Below the pieces are notes generated by a model. The model ran no database searches and was not told the origin of the DNA. It saw nothing but the letters and a program-made list of their open reading frames with translations. Positions 18,259 to 27,120 of a DNA stretch of 64,000 bases are shown here, in pieces (position 1 is the first letter of the stretch; every line of letters begins with the position of its first letter). This stretch comes from Methanobrevibacter boviskoreani JH1 (GTDB lineage: Archaea; Methanobacteriota; Methanobacteria; Methanobacteriales; Methanobacteriaceae): positions 88,100-152,099 of the forward strand of contig NZ_BAGX02000023.1 in the NCBI RefSeq assembly GCF_000320505.1. The letters are read 5' to 3'. The position numbers were made by a program, and so were the translations under genes.

Positions 18259-19331
18259 TAAAAGGGGATTTTCAAAATTCAATTTTCTTGTTTTAAATAT
18301 AAAACTAGCTATTTATTGTCTGGTTTGAAAAATCTTATTCTTTACCGGTTTTCAAAAATCATGTTTAATGTTTTAATAATGTCTTCATGTTAAAATGGGA
18401 TTTTTAATTTTCTATGGTTTTTTTATAATCATTAGTTCTTATTAAAAAAACTTAAACATTTTAGTAAGATTTTTCTTATTAAAAGAACTATCTTTAATTT
18501 CTCATGATCTGTTTATATTCACTGATTCCTATTAAAAAGATTATGTTTAATATTTTAATAGAATTCTTTGTATGCTTTTAATATTTTGTACAAACTTTTT
18601 CCATTTTTTAGAAATAAATACTATATTTAATTAAAAAAATAAACAAACTATCAAAATTCTTATTATCTTTTCTTTATTTTTAGATTGTCTTAGTATATGG
18701 CTTGTTTTTTTAATTAAACATTTAAAAATCTTATTTTATTTATTTATACTTTAAAATATCTAATTTAACTTATAAAAAACATAGATTATCTTTTGTTTTT
18801 TATTTCTACTTAGTAAATTCTTTTATTTTTTTAATATTTTTTAATAGATTTAATATCAGATAAATCTGTTAACTATTATTTTTTTAATAATTTTTTTAAG
18901 CGGATATCTATTTTTTATTTCAATTTAGCTTTATTTAATGGATTTTTCTAAATAGAAAGGTTTATTATAAGTTAATCATAATAAAATATTATAAATTTAT
19001 ACTATAAGTTAAATAAAGTTCAAATTGAAAGTTTTTTCGTTTGTGTTTAAACATAAAAAGGTTATTGTGTACATTAACTTAATTTTCATTGTCAAATTTT
19101 GTTTAAACATAATTTTGTCTTTGTACACATAGGTTTTTTTTAATCATATTGATTTTGATTTTCTTTATTTTTTTAATTATAGAAATCTAAAGTATATTTT
19201 AAGAAAGTTAATTCTAGATCTATTTAACTTTATTGTCATTATTGATATGATTTGCCTTAATAATCTTTTGATTAAATTTTAAAAGAGAATTATATCTTTA
19301 AGAATTTGTCAAAGAAATTAGAGGGGTAAAA
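18231..19331. other. 1.1-kb non-coding spacer between the two opu operons
   Basis: Very AT-rich. Loosely repeated blocks are visible around 18400-18560, where TTTAATTT...ATTAGTTCTTATTAAAAA and a similar stretch recur about 90-100 bp apart. Paired operator-like motifs lie at 19045-19127. No ORF with a ribosome site and no RNA gene recognised. The length is unusual for this window. Confidence 0.5.
19045..19127 (+). promoter_or_regulatory. Paired GTTTAAACATAA and TGTACA motifs upstream of opu operon 2
   Basis: GTTTAAACATAA occurs at 19045-19056 and 19101-19112. Each is followed by a TGTACA palindrome (19068-19073 and 19122-19127). The near-equal spacing, 54-56 bp, suggests a duplicated regulator site. 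AAACATAA is shared with operon 1. Confidence 0.45.
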
Positions 19332-20876
19332 ATGATAAGTGAATTAATAAATATTTTCATATCTCAGTCTGATTTATTTCTAAGCTTAACTATTGAACAT
19401 CTTGAGATTTCAATTATTGCAGTTTTTTTAGCAATTATTATTGGACTTGGGCTTGGAATTACCGTAAGTGAATATCCTAGAAACAAATGGATTTTAACAC
19501 TTGTAAATATTATTTATACCATTCCGTCTATTGCACTCTTCGGTTTTCTTATACCTGTTGTAGGTGTAGGTGATACAAATGCTATTATTGCACTTACTAT
19601 CTATGGTCTGCTTCCTATGGTAAGAAACACCTACACTGGAATTAAGACAATTGATCCCGGTATCATTGAGGCTGCAGAGGGAATGGGTAGTACAGATAGA
19701 CAGATTTTATTTAAGATTAAGCTACCTTTGGCTTTACCTCATATCATGTCAGCAATCCGTAATATGACAGTTATGACTATTGCTCTTGCAGGAATTGCAT
19801 CATTCGTTGGAGCTGGAGGTCTTGGAGTAGCTATCTATCGTGGAATCACAACTAACAACATTAATCTTGTACTTGCAGGAAGTATATTGATTACCATAGT
19901 AGCTTTAGCTATTGATGGTATTCTTGCAGGTGTTGAAAGACTTACAGCTGTAGGTCCATCAAGAAAGAAAGTTACCAGATTCTTTAAGAATAAAAAAGTT
20001 ATAGCTGCAATTTTAATTATTATCATTGCAATTGCAGGATATTATGTATATGATGAGACTACCCATGCAACTATTAATGTTTCTACAAAAGCATTCACTG
20101 AACAATATATTATGGGATATATGTTGGAGGAGCTAATCGAACACGATACTAATTATAAAGTACATTTAACAAACGGTATCTCTGGAGGAGCTCCGATGAT
20201 ACAGGACGGTATGAACAAGGGGGACTTTGATTTACATCCAGAATATGATGGTGTGGGATGGATGGAAGTATTGAATCTGCCAGGTAAGTACCGTGAGGAG
20301 AATAAATCCCAATTAGTGGATGCTTATGAGAAAAATTATAATGATCGATGGTTGGAAACCTATGGATTTGAGAATACCTATAGATTGGCGGTGCCTAAAT
20401 CTATTGCGGAACAATATAACCTTAAAACCACCTCAGATCTAGCAAGGGTATCAAACCAATTAACTTTTGGTGCGGAATCCGATTTCTTTAGTAGGGCAGA
20501 CGGTTATGATAATTTAACCAAAGATTATGGTCTTAATTTTAAAGATACTATGGATCTGGATGTAAGTCTTAAATATGATGCAGTTAAACAGGGAAAAGTA
20601 GATTGTATTGATGTGTATACCACTGACGGTAGGATATATGATTCAAATCTTACGATACTTGAGGATGATAAAGGATTCTTCCCATCATACTATTGTTGTT
20701 CAGTTGTAAGGGAAGAAACCCTAAGGGAGCATCCAGATTTACTTCCTGTATTAAATAAGCTTCAGGGTAAAATCTCCACAAAAGAAATGATGGAGATGAA
20801 CTATGAGGTTGATGTTGAGAAGAAAGATCCTAAAGAAGTTGCTCATAACTTCTTAGTTAAAAAAGGATTAATATAG
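19332..20876 (+). CDS. OpuC-type ABC transporter, fused permease and substrate-binding protein (copy 2)
   Basis: 514-residue paralogue of the 15816 gene with the same layout: permease, membrane anchor, external binding domain. The permease half is almost identical to copy 1, including long runs of identical DNA. The binding half differs more. In particular, the ligand motif reads HPEYDGVGW instead of YPEYTGVGW and the following 25 residues are unlike copy 1, so a different solute is plausible. GAGGGG ribosome site before ATG. The ATPase follows after 8 bp. Confidence 0.88.
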   Translation: MISELINIFISQSDLFLSLTIEHLEISIIAVFLAIIIGLGLGITVSEYPRNKWILTLVNIIYTIPSIALFGFLIPVVGVGDTNAIIALTIYGLLPMVRNTYTGIKTIDPGIIEAAEGMGSTDRQILFKIKLPLALPHIMSAIRNMTVMTIALAGIASFVGAGGLGVAIYRGITTNNINLVLAGSILITIVALAIDGILAGVERLTAVGPSRKKVTRFFKNKKVIAAILIIIIAIAGYYVYDETTHATINVSTKAFTEQYIMGYMLEELIEHDTNYKVHLTNGISGGAPMIQDGMNKGDFDLHPEYDGVGWMEVLNLPGKYREENKSQLVDAYEKNYNDRWLETYGFENTYRLAVPKSIAEQYNLKTTSDLARVSNQLTFGAESDFFSRADGYDNLTKDYGLNFKDTMDLDVSLKYDAVKQGKVDCIDVYTTDGRIYDSNLTILEDDKGFFPSYYCCSVVREETLREHPDLLPVLNKLQGKISTKEMMEMNYEVDVEKKDPKEVAHNFLVKKGLI

Positions 20877-20884
20877 GTGATAAT

Positions 20885-21724
20885 ATGAGTGAAGATAATA
20901 TTATTGAATTTCATCATATTAAAAAATCATATGGGGATAATGTAATCATTCCAGACTTAAATCTTAATGTTGAAAGGGGAGATTTTCTAACTGTTATTGG
21001 AAGTTCCGGCTGTGGTAAAACAACTATGTTAAAGATGATTAATCGTCTTATAACTCCAGATAGTGGTGAAATATTAATCGATTCTAAAAATATTGAGGAT
21101 ATGGATTTAATTAAATTGAGATGTAGTATCGGATATTCTATTCAAGGAACTATGTTGTTTCCCCATTTAACCGTTGGTGAAAATATTTCCTATGTCCCAG
21201 ATTTAATTGAAGAGGATAAAAAAAGGGACCGTAAATATAGGAAAGGTAAGAAAGTGGAGTTTAAACGTTCTAAAGATGAGAAGGCGGAAGATGAAGCCAA
21301 TGAAATTGAAAAAAATAAGAGGATTTCACAGTGGTTGAAAATTGTAGGTCTTGACGAATCAATTCTTAACCGTTTTCCTCACGAGTTATCTGGTGGTCAG
21401 AAACAGAGGGTGGGAATTGCAAGAGCCCTTGCAGCCTCTCCTAAAATTCTTCTTATGGATGAACCTTTCGGTGCCGTTGATGAGATTACAAGAAGACAAC
21501 TACAAGAGGAAATTAAAAGAATCCATAGGGAAACAGGTATTACAATTATTTTTGTAACTCACGACATTGGTGAGGCTTTATATCTTGGTGACCATGTTAT
21601 TGTAATGGATGAAGGTAGAATCAATCAATATGGAAAACCCGAGGATATTCTGAATAATCCTGCTACACCTTTCGTTGAAAAACTCTGTGAAAGAACTAAG
21701 CTTGTTGTAAATAATAAAGATTAA
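20885..21724 (+). CDS. OpuC-type ABC transporter ATPase (copy 2)
   Basis: 279 residues with complete ATPase motifs (GSSGCGKTT, YSIQGTMLFPHL, LSGGQKQR, ILLMDEP, THDIGEAL). Like copy 1 it has a charged insert before the signature (about 109-141), but the insert sequence is quite different although the flanks are nearly identical. No CBS domains. AGGTGAT ribosome site overlaps the end of the preceding gene, showing tight coupling. Confidence 0.9.
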   Translation: MSEDNIIEFHHIKKSYGDNVIIPDLNLNVERGDFLTVIGSSGCGKTTMLKMINRLITPDSGEILIDSKNIEDMDLIKLRCSIGYSIQGTMLFPHLTVGENISYVPDLIEEDKKRDRKYRKGKKVEFKRSKDEKAEDEANEIEKNKRISQWLKIVGLDESILNRFPHELSGGQKQRVGIARALAASPKILLMDEPFGAVDEITRRQLQEEIKRIHRETGITIIFVTHDIGEALYLGDHVIVMDEGRINQYGKPEDILNNPATPFVEKLCERTKLVVNNKD

Positions 21725-22371
21725 TTCAATAAAATGTTTTATTTGTTAATAAAATTTAATCTTTAAAGGTTTAAGAAGTAAAGTTTCTGTTAATTTATAT
21801 CTTAAAGTTTAAGGATGTTAAAACTTTTATTTTTTAATAAGTTTAATTTTTAAAAGTTTAAGAAATGGAATTTTCATCATCTAGTTTAATCATCTTTAAA
21901 AAGATGTTTTAAGACGGATTAAACTTTTACTGTTTAGTTTAATATCTTTAAAAAAGCTTCAGTAAAGAGGGTAAGGTTTTATTGGCTGTAAAATAAGCAT
22001 TTATATAAAAAATTCAATTTTAGACATTGAGATTCTTTTCTACTTAATCTCTATTTTTAATTTTTTTATAGTTTTTTTGAAATTCATTTATGTTTATTTT
22101 GAAAATTAATTGATTTACTTAATTTTGGCAATTGTTTTTATTATATCTTATATTTAATGTTCATTTTTTATTTTTTCTTTAATTTCGACCTAATTTTTTT
22201 AAAAAAACATAATAAATATATAAGATATTATTTAAAAATAATAGTGTTTAATAAAAACATAATTAAGGAATATCTTAATTATACTATTGACTTTTTTATT
22301 GACTTGGAGACAATTATTCTTGTTAATTTTATATCTAAGTTAATATTATTATTAATGAGGTGCTTTAAAAA
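21725..22371. other. opu2-fbp intergenic region
   Basis: 647 bp without a gene. Repeated AAGTTTAAG-like stretches run from about 21765 to 21865. CATCTTTAAAAAGATG at 21891-21906 is a perfect 7-bp palindromic hairpin. A 72-codon frame at 22157-22375 is Phe/Ile/Lys-rich with no ribosome site and is rejected. The fbp promoter must lie near the right end. Confidence 0.5.
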
Positions 22372-23469
22372 ATGAAAACTACTATAAGTGTTATTAAAGC
22401 TGATATTGGTAGTGTCTCAGGACATTGTGTCTCTCATCCTGCTTTAATGGAAAAATGTGATGAAGTATTAAATAATGCTTTAGAAGAATCTATTTTAGAT
22501 GATTATTATATCTCCCGTTGTGGAGACGATATTGATCTTATAATGAGTCATAGAAATGGTGAACTTAATGAAGAAGTCCACAGGGTTGCATACAACGCAT
22601 TTATGGAAGCAACTAAAATTGCACGTGAGAATAAATTATATGGTGCAGGTCAAGATTTATTAAGTGATACCTTCTCAGGTAATATTAAAGGTATGGGTCC
22701 AGGTATTGCTGAAATGGAATTCAAGGAAAGACCAAGTGATCCTGTAATAATTTACTGCTGTGATAAAACCGAACCTGGTGCATTTAACTTACCTCTTTAT
22801 AAAATGTTTGCAGATCCATTTAACACAGCTGGACTTGTTATTGATCCTAAATTACATGATGGATTTAAATTTGAAGTTTATGATGTAATGGATAACAAAA
22901 AGGTTATTTTAAACTGTCCAGAGGAATTATATGATTTACTTGCATTAATTGGTTCCACTGGAAGATATGTAATTAAAAGGGTATGGAAGAAAAACGGAGA
23001 AATTGCAGCATCTGTAAGTACTGAAAGATTAAATTTAATGGCTGGAGAATATGTTGGTAAAGATGATCCTGCAGCTATTGTACGTGCTCAATCCGGATTC
23101 CCAGCAGCAGGTGAATGTAACGAAGCATTTGCATTCCCACACATGGTAAGTGGATGGATGAGAGGTTCCCACAATGGTCCTTTAATGCCTGTTTCTGAAG
23201 AATATGCAAATCCTGTAAGATTTGATGGACCACCTAGAGTAATCGGTTTAGGTTTCCAAGTTGCTGATGCAAAATTAATTGGACCAGTTGATATCTTTGA
23301 TGACCCTGCATATGATGAAACTAGACAATTAGCTTCTAGAGCTGCAAGTTACATCAGAAGACACGGTCCTTTCGAACCACACAGATTACCATCTGAAGAT
23401 ATGGAATATACTTCACTTCCAGGTGTAATGGAAAAATTAGAACCTAGATTTGAAGATATGGATGATTAA
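22372..23469 (+). CDS. fbp: Fructose-1,6-bisphosphate aldolase/phosphatase (class V)
   Basis: 365-residue bifunctional gluconeogenic enzyme of archaea, condensing triose phosphates and dephosphorylating FBP in one active site. The N-terminus IKADIGSVSGHCVSHP supplies metal-binding Asp and His. Later blocks SRCGDDIDLIMSH, GAGQDLLSDTFSGN and CDKTEPGAFN are characteristic of the family. Length is standard. Start set by GAGGTG. Monocistronic. In an autotrophic or acetate-assimilating methanogen it makes sugar phosphates, including precursors of wall glycans. Confidence 0.96.
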   Translation: MKTTISVIKADIGSVSGHCVSHPALMEKCDEVLNNALEESILDDYYISRCGDDIDLIMSHRNGELNEEVHRVAYNAFMEATKIARENKLYGAGQDLLSDTFSGNIKGMGPGIAEMEFKERPSDPVIIYCCDKTEPGAFNLPLYKMFADPFNTAGLVIDPKLHDGFKFEVYDVMDNKKVILNCPEELYDLLALIGSTGRYVIKRVWKKNGEIAASVSTERLNLMAGEYVGKDDPAAIVRAQSGFPAAGECNEAFAFPHMVSGWMRGSHNGPLMPVSEEYANPVRFDGPPRVIGLGFQVADAKLIGPVDIFDDPAYDETRQLASRAASYIRRHGPFEPHRLPSEDMEYTSLPGVMEKLEPRFEDMDD

Positions 23470-23500
23470 ATCCATTATTCCTTTTATTTTTAATTTTTTA
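23459..23500 (+). terminator. Stop-spanning hairpin after fbp
   Basis: TGGAT/ATCCA (23459-23463, 23470-23474) brackets the TAA stop and is followed by T-rich sequence. Confidence 0.4.
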
Positions 23501-23761
23501 TATCTTAAACCAACTATTTTTTCAATATATTTGCTGACTTTTAAGCTATTTTTTAACTTTCTAATTTCCTTATTCAATCAATTTTCATTGTTTTTTTATT
23601 AATTAATGCATCTTCTTAAAAAAGAACTTAATAATTATATTTTTAAATTGTAATCCATCGGATAGTCGTCTAATTGACTGTTTTCTATTTTATTTAATAT
23701 TTATACTATAAAATTAATATTTAAATACAGGTCCTTAAAAATAGTTTTAATTGTGATTTTT

Positions 23762-24514
23762 ATGAAATGTCTTGTAATAAATGGTAGTCCCAGGCAGAAG
23801 AATACGTGGTCAATGGTTAAACAGGTTGAATCTCAAATGTCATCATTAGGTCATGTTGACTTTGATGAAATCCACCTTAAAAAATTAAACATTCCTTTTT
23901 GTAACGGATGTACTAATTGTATTTTAAATGGTGAGGATAAGTGTCCTCATTATGATATTATTCGGGGGATTGCAGAAAAGATGGAAAGTGCAGATTGTAT
24001 TATTCTATCCTCTCCAGTATATGTAAATGGACCTACGGGACTTATTAAAAATTTTCTAGATCATTTCGCATACTATTATCATAGACCAAGACTATTTGAT
24101 AAGAAAGCATTGGTCTTAGTTTCAACTCAAGGTTCTGGAAGTAAGGATGTCGCCAATTTTTTGGAAATGGAATTAGACAATTTCGGTGTAAACAAGGTTT
24201 TTAAAGTTTCACTTACCTTTCATGGTAGGAAAGAACTAGATGATAAGATGATTGAAACCCTTAATAGAACAGCTATTGATTTCTATAATGATGTATCCTC
24301 TGGTAAAATCCATAACCCTAAAAGAAGTCAAGTTCTACAATATACATTGTGGAGAGCAATGGCAAATAAGGGATCTATAGAAACCGACCGTAACTTTTGG
24401 ATTGAACATGATTATTTAAACCATGATTATCATCCTAGTGTTAAACTAAATATATTGAATATAATTATTGCAAAAGTAGTGTATTTATTTTTTAACAAGT
24501 TTATATTTAGCTAG
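23762..24514 (+). CDS. Iron-sulfur flavoprotein-like NAD(P)H:FMN reductase
   Basis: 250-residue flavodoxin-fold protein. The FMN phosphate loop is NGSPRQKNTW near residue 8. A cysteine cluster CNGCTNC...C (C47, C50, C53, C61: C-x2-C-x2-C-x7-C) matches the compact 4Fe-4S motif of methanogen iron-sulfur flavoprotein (Isf). SSPVYVNGPTGLIKNFLDH is the flavin isoalloxazine loop. The C-terminus ends in a hydrophobic segment (IIIAKVVYLFFNKFIF), unusual for a soluble Isf and possibly membrane-associating. ATG 23762 is chosen because GTGAT lies 4 nt upstream. Role likely electron transfer or oxidative-stress defence; the exact partner is unknown. Confidence 0.72.
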   Translation: MKCLVINGSPRQKNTWSMVKQVESQMSSLGHVDFDEIHLKKLNIPFCNGCTNCILNGEDKCPHYDIIRGIAEKMESADCIILSSPVYVNGPTGLIKNFLDHFAYYYHRPRLFDKKALVLVSTQGSGSKDVANFLEMELDNFGVNKVFKVSLTFHGRKELDDKMIETLNRTAIDFYNDVSSGKIHNPKRSQVLQYTLWRAMANKGSIETDRNFWIEHDYLNHDYHPSVKLNILNIIIAKVVYLFFNKFIFS

Positions 24515-24657
24515 CTTCTATTTTAATTAACATCATGAAAAAATCGGATTATATATGTTATGAGATATATATGTACTTAACATATTCTCACCTTTTTTTA
24601 TATATTATATTTGTCCAGTTTTAATTATTGAAAAATCTTATGAATATTTTTTTTATC

Positions 24658-25248
24658 CTATTTGGTTTTTCCCTTCCTTACAAGTTTAGGTTTATCCTTA
24701 GTTAAATCGATAATTGTTGAAGGATTGCTACATTTTAAATCTCCAACATCAATAATTAAATCAACTTCCTTTTTTAATTGTTTCATAATATCATCTGGAT
24801 TAGATTGAACTTCCATATCGGATATGTTGGCACTTGTTGTGGTAATCGGAAAATCTAAACTAAGTAACCTTGCAATCTTATTATTGGGAATACGGACTCC
24901 AACCTTGCTGGTATATGAGGTTACAACTGGAGGTATTATGTCCCTTTTATATAATATGAATGTATAAGGGCCAGGTAAATATTTTCTTAATATTTTCTCC
25001 TTATTGGAGACATCTGCAATTAAAGGTATTGCCTCAAAATCGTGAACTAAAACTGATAAAGGCTTTTCATGTGGTCTTTCTTTAATATCATATATCCTTC
25101 TAACTGCCTCATCTGAGAATATATTTGCACCTAATCCGTAAATGGTGTCTGTTGGATATAAAACAACTCCATCATCCTTAAGGATATCTATGGCTTTATA
25201 TATTAAATTCATATCTGGATTTTGAGGGTTTAATTTAAACTTTTTCAT
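24658..25248 (-). CDS. L-threonylcarbamoyladenylate synthase (YrdC/Sua5 family)
   Basis: 196-residue YrdC-domain protein producing threonylcarbamoyl-AMP for t6A37 of ANN-decoding tRNAs. PTDTIYGLGANIF, KERPHEKPLSVL and TTSANIS form the nucleotide and threonine pocket. It lacks the C-terminal Sua5 domain, so it is the short form. AGGTAAT ribosome site. Divergent from the AIP synthase gene with only 65 bp between the start codons. Confidence 0.9.
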   Translation of the reverse strand: MKKFKLNPQNPDMNLIYKAIDILKDDGVVLYPTDTIYGLGANIFSDEAVRRIYDIKERPHEKPLSVLVHDFEAIPLIADVSNKEKILRKYLPGPYTFILYKRDIIPPVVTSYTSKVGVRIPNNKIARLLSLDFPITTTSANISDMEVQSNPDDIMKQLKKEVDLIIDVGDLKCSNPSTIIDLTKDKPKLVRKGKTK

Positions 25249-25313
25249 TATATTACCTGTGACCTTTATATTAGAACTAAACTTTATATTTATAAAAATA
25301 TATAATTAAATCT

Positions 25314-26372
25314 ATGCTTGGTAGTTTAAGGCCTTTTTTAACAAAGATATTAAATCCTATAGCGAAACATCTAGATGTTAATCCAAATATTCTAACAGCT
25401 ATTTCTCCATTATTCGCTATAGCAGCAGCAATACTTTTCTATAAACATTATCCATTATGGGCAGCTGTTGTTATATTATGTAGTGGTTTTTTCGATGTTC
25501 TTGATGGGGCTGTTGCAAGATACCATAACAGAACTACAGATTTTGGTGCATTTCTAGATTCAACTATGGATAGATTTTCAGATGGAATTATAGTCATAGG
25601 TATTGTTGCAGGACAATACTGTGGCTGGTTGGTTGGTATTTTATTAGTTCATTCAGCTATTACAGTAAGTTATGTTAAAGCAAGAGCTGAGTCAAAAGGA
25701 ATCCAATGTGATGTTGGAATTGCAGAACGTGCAGTAAGGCTTATTATAATAATGGTTGGTGGAATTGTTGCTTATTATTATAATGGTTTATATTTCTTCT
25801 ATATATTGGTTGCACTTGTGGTTTTATCCTATATTACAGTTGGACAAAGGGTATATCATGTTTGGAAAGTTACTGAGGAAGAGAAACATAGATTTAGTAA
25901 ACGTCCTGTAACCTTATCAAAAGGTGATAAAAAATCCTCTAAGAATTCCTCAGATATTGATTTAGAAAAACTTGATAAAATGGATAAGATGGCTAAAGAA
26001 AAAGAGTCTAAATCAAATGACGGTTCAAACAAGGGTATAAAATCACTGTTTAAAAGGGAAAAATCAAAATCAGATGATGTTCGAAGCGATTTAAAGGAAA
26101 GTGATGATGAACCTCTTGAAAGGGATATCAAATCAAAGGTTAATTACGAACCTTTATACAGTGAAGAGGAGATTAAATCTAAAAATAAGGAGAGTTTGAA
26201 TCTAGACTATGAAGGTGTGGATGATGATCCTGTAATCATTAATGATGAGGAACTTTCTGACGAGTCATTTAATCTTGATGATATTGCTGAGGAATTTAAT
26301 AAGGAAGACTATTCTTCCTCTAAGAATAGTGAAAAAAGAAAGATCATTAGAAGAAAGAAGAAACATGACTGA
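25314..26372 (+). CDS. Archaetidylinositol phosphate synthase-like CDP-alcohol phosphatidyltransferase with charged tail
   Basis: 352 residues. Residues 1-195 hold about six membrane helices and the exact CDP-alcohol motif D64-G-x2-A-R69-x8-G78-x3-D82-x3-D86. In archaea this enzyme joins CDP-archaeol to inositol-1-phosphate. The remaining 155 residues form a long Lys/Ser/Asp/Glu-rich tail that is not part of the enzyme fold and ends in a basic cluster (KIIRRKKKHD). A TTTATATTTA box about 30-35 nt upstream leaves only a very short leader. DUF357 follows after 44 bp, a conserved pairing in methanogens. Confidence 0.82.
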   Translation: MLGSLRPFLTKILNPIAKHLDVNPNILTAISPLFAIAAAILFYKHYPLWAAVVILCSGFFDVLDGAVARYHNRTTDFGAFLDSTMDRFSDGIIVIGIVAGQYCGWLVGILLVHSAITVSYVKARAESKGIQCDVGIAERAVRLIIIMVGGIVAYYYNGLYFFYILVALVVLSYITVGQRVYHVWKVTEEEKHRFSKRPVTLSKGDKKSSKNSSDIDLEKLDKMDKMAKEKESKSNDGSNKGIKSLFKREKSKSDDVRSDLKESDDEPLERDIKSKVNYEPLYSEEEIKSKNKESLNLDYEGVDDDPVIINDEELSDESFNLDDIAEEFNKEDYSSSKNSEKRKIIRRKKKHD

Positions 26373-26416
26373 ATGTTAAAAGGCATTAAACAATATTTTT
26401 ATAGTTGGTTATAATT

Positions 26417-26659
26417 ATGAATGATTTAGAAACTAAAGAAAAGATTGAAACTGATATCTGTAAACTTGAAAGGAATCTAAAACAGGTTGAAGGTATTGAG
26501 TTAAGCGATTTAGAAAAAGAGGTTTACAATAGGGCGGTAGACTATAAGAATGATTCAAAATATTATTTAAAAAAGGAAGATTTCAGAACCGCATTCGGAT
26601 GTATTGAATATTCTCATGGTTTGCTCGATGCTATAAGAATGGTTTATGAAATAATATAA
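26417..26659 (+). CDS. DUF357 family small helical protein
   Basis: 80-residue protein of helices rich in Glu and Lys. The segments KLERNLKQVEG and EDFRTAFGCIEYSHGLLDAIRMV fit the archaeal DUF357 family, small cytosolic proteins of unknown function. ATG 26417 is preferred to an upstream TTG. Lies behind the AIP synthase gene, probably co-transcribed. Confidence 0.75.
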   Translation: MNDLETKEKIETDICKLERNLKQVEGIELSDLEKEVYNRAVDYKNDSKYYLKKEDFRTAFGCIEYSHGLLDAIRMVYEII

Positions 26660-27120
26660 ACTTTTCTTAATTTTATTCCTCTAAATTATTATTCTATTAT
26701 CTTTTAAATTATTGGGTACTTTTTTTTATTCTTGGATTACTTTTTCATGTTTTTCATGTTCTATTTTTATTGTCTTTGATTTTTTAGCTATTTTTTTTAA
26801 TTATTATTGGTTAAATAATCATATTTAATTAAAAACATTATTTTTAATAAATCTTTAAATGACCCTTTGCAATCATTATTGGATATAAAGATATTCTAAA
26901 AAGTTTTAAAATTATTAAATTATTCAAGAGGAATCCATATTTTAATTGTGAAAAATATCAATTAGATTTAAAGTTAAATTAATCTCTACTATTTTTTTAA
27001 TGGTTTTAAATTTTATTATTCCTTGTATTGGTTTTAATTTCTTGAATAATTTAAATATTATATCTTTTTTTATAATTAAATAATTAAAACTTATATTTAT
27101 TTTCATTAAATCTTTTATTT
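26660..27120. other. DUF357-secretion ATPase intergenic region
   Basis: 461 bp with no gene. Contains a 15-bp perfect inverted repeat (separate entry). TTATATTTAT near 27091 lies about 30 nt before the next ATG, which lacks a ribosome site, so the next mRNA may be leaderless. Confidence 0.5.
26915..27054. repeat. 15-bp perfect inverted repeat, 110-bp spacer
   Basis: TTAAATTATTCAAGA (26915-26929) and TCTTGAATAATTTAA (27040-27054). The arms could be a regulator site pair or the termini of a degenerate MITE-like element of 140 bp. No clear target duplication is visible. Confidence 0.6.

Noticed and set aside
22157..22375. 72-codon open frame before fbp
   Set aside because: No ribosome site, AT-driven amino-acid composition, overlaps the fbp ribosome site and start region.
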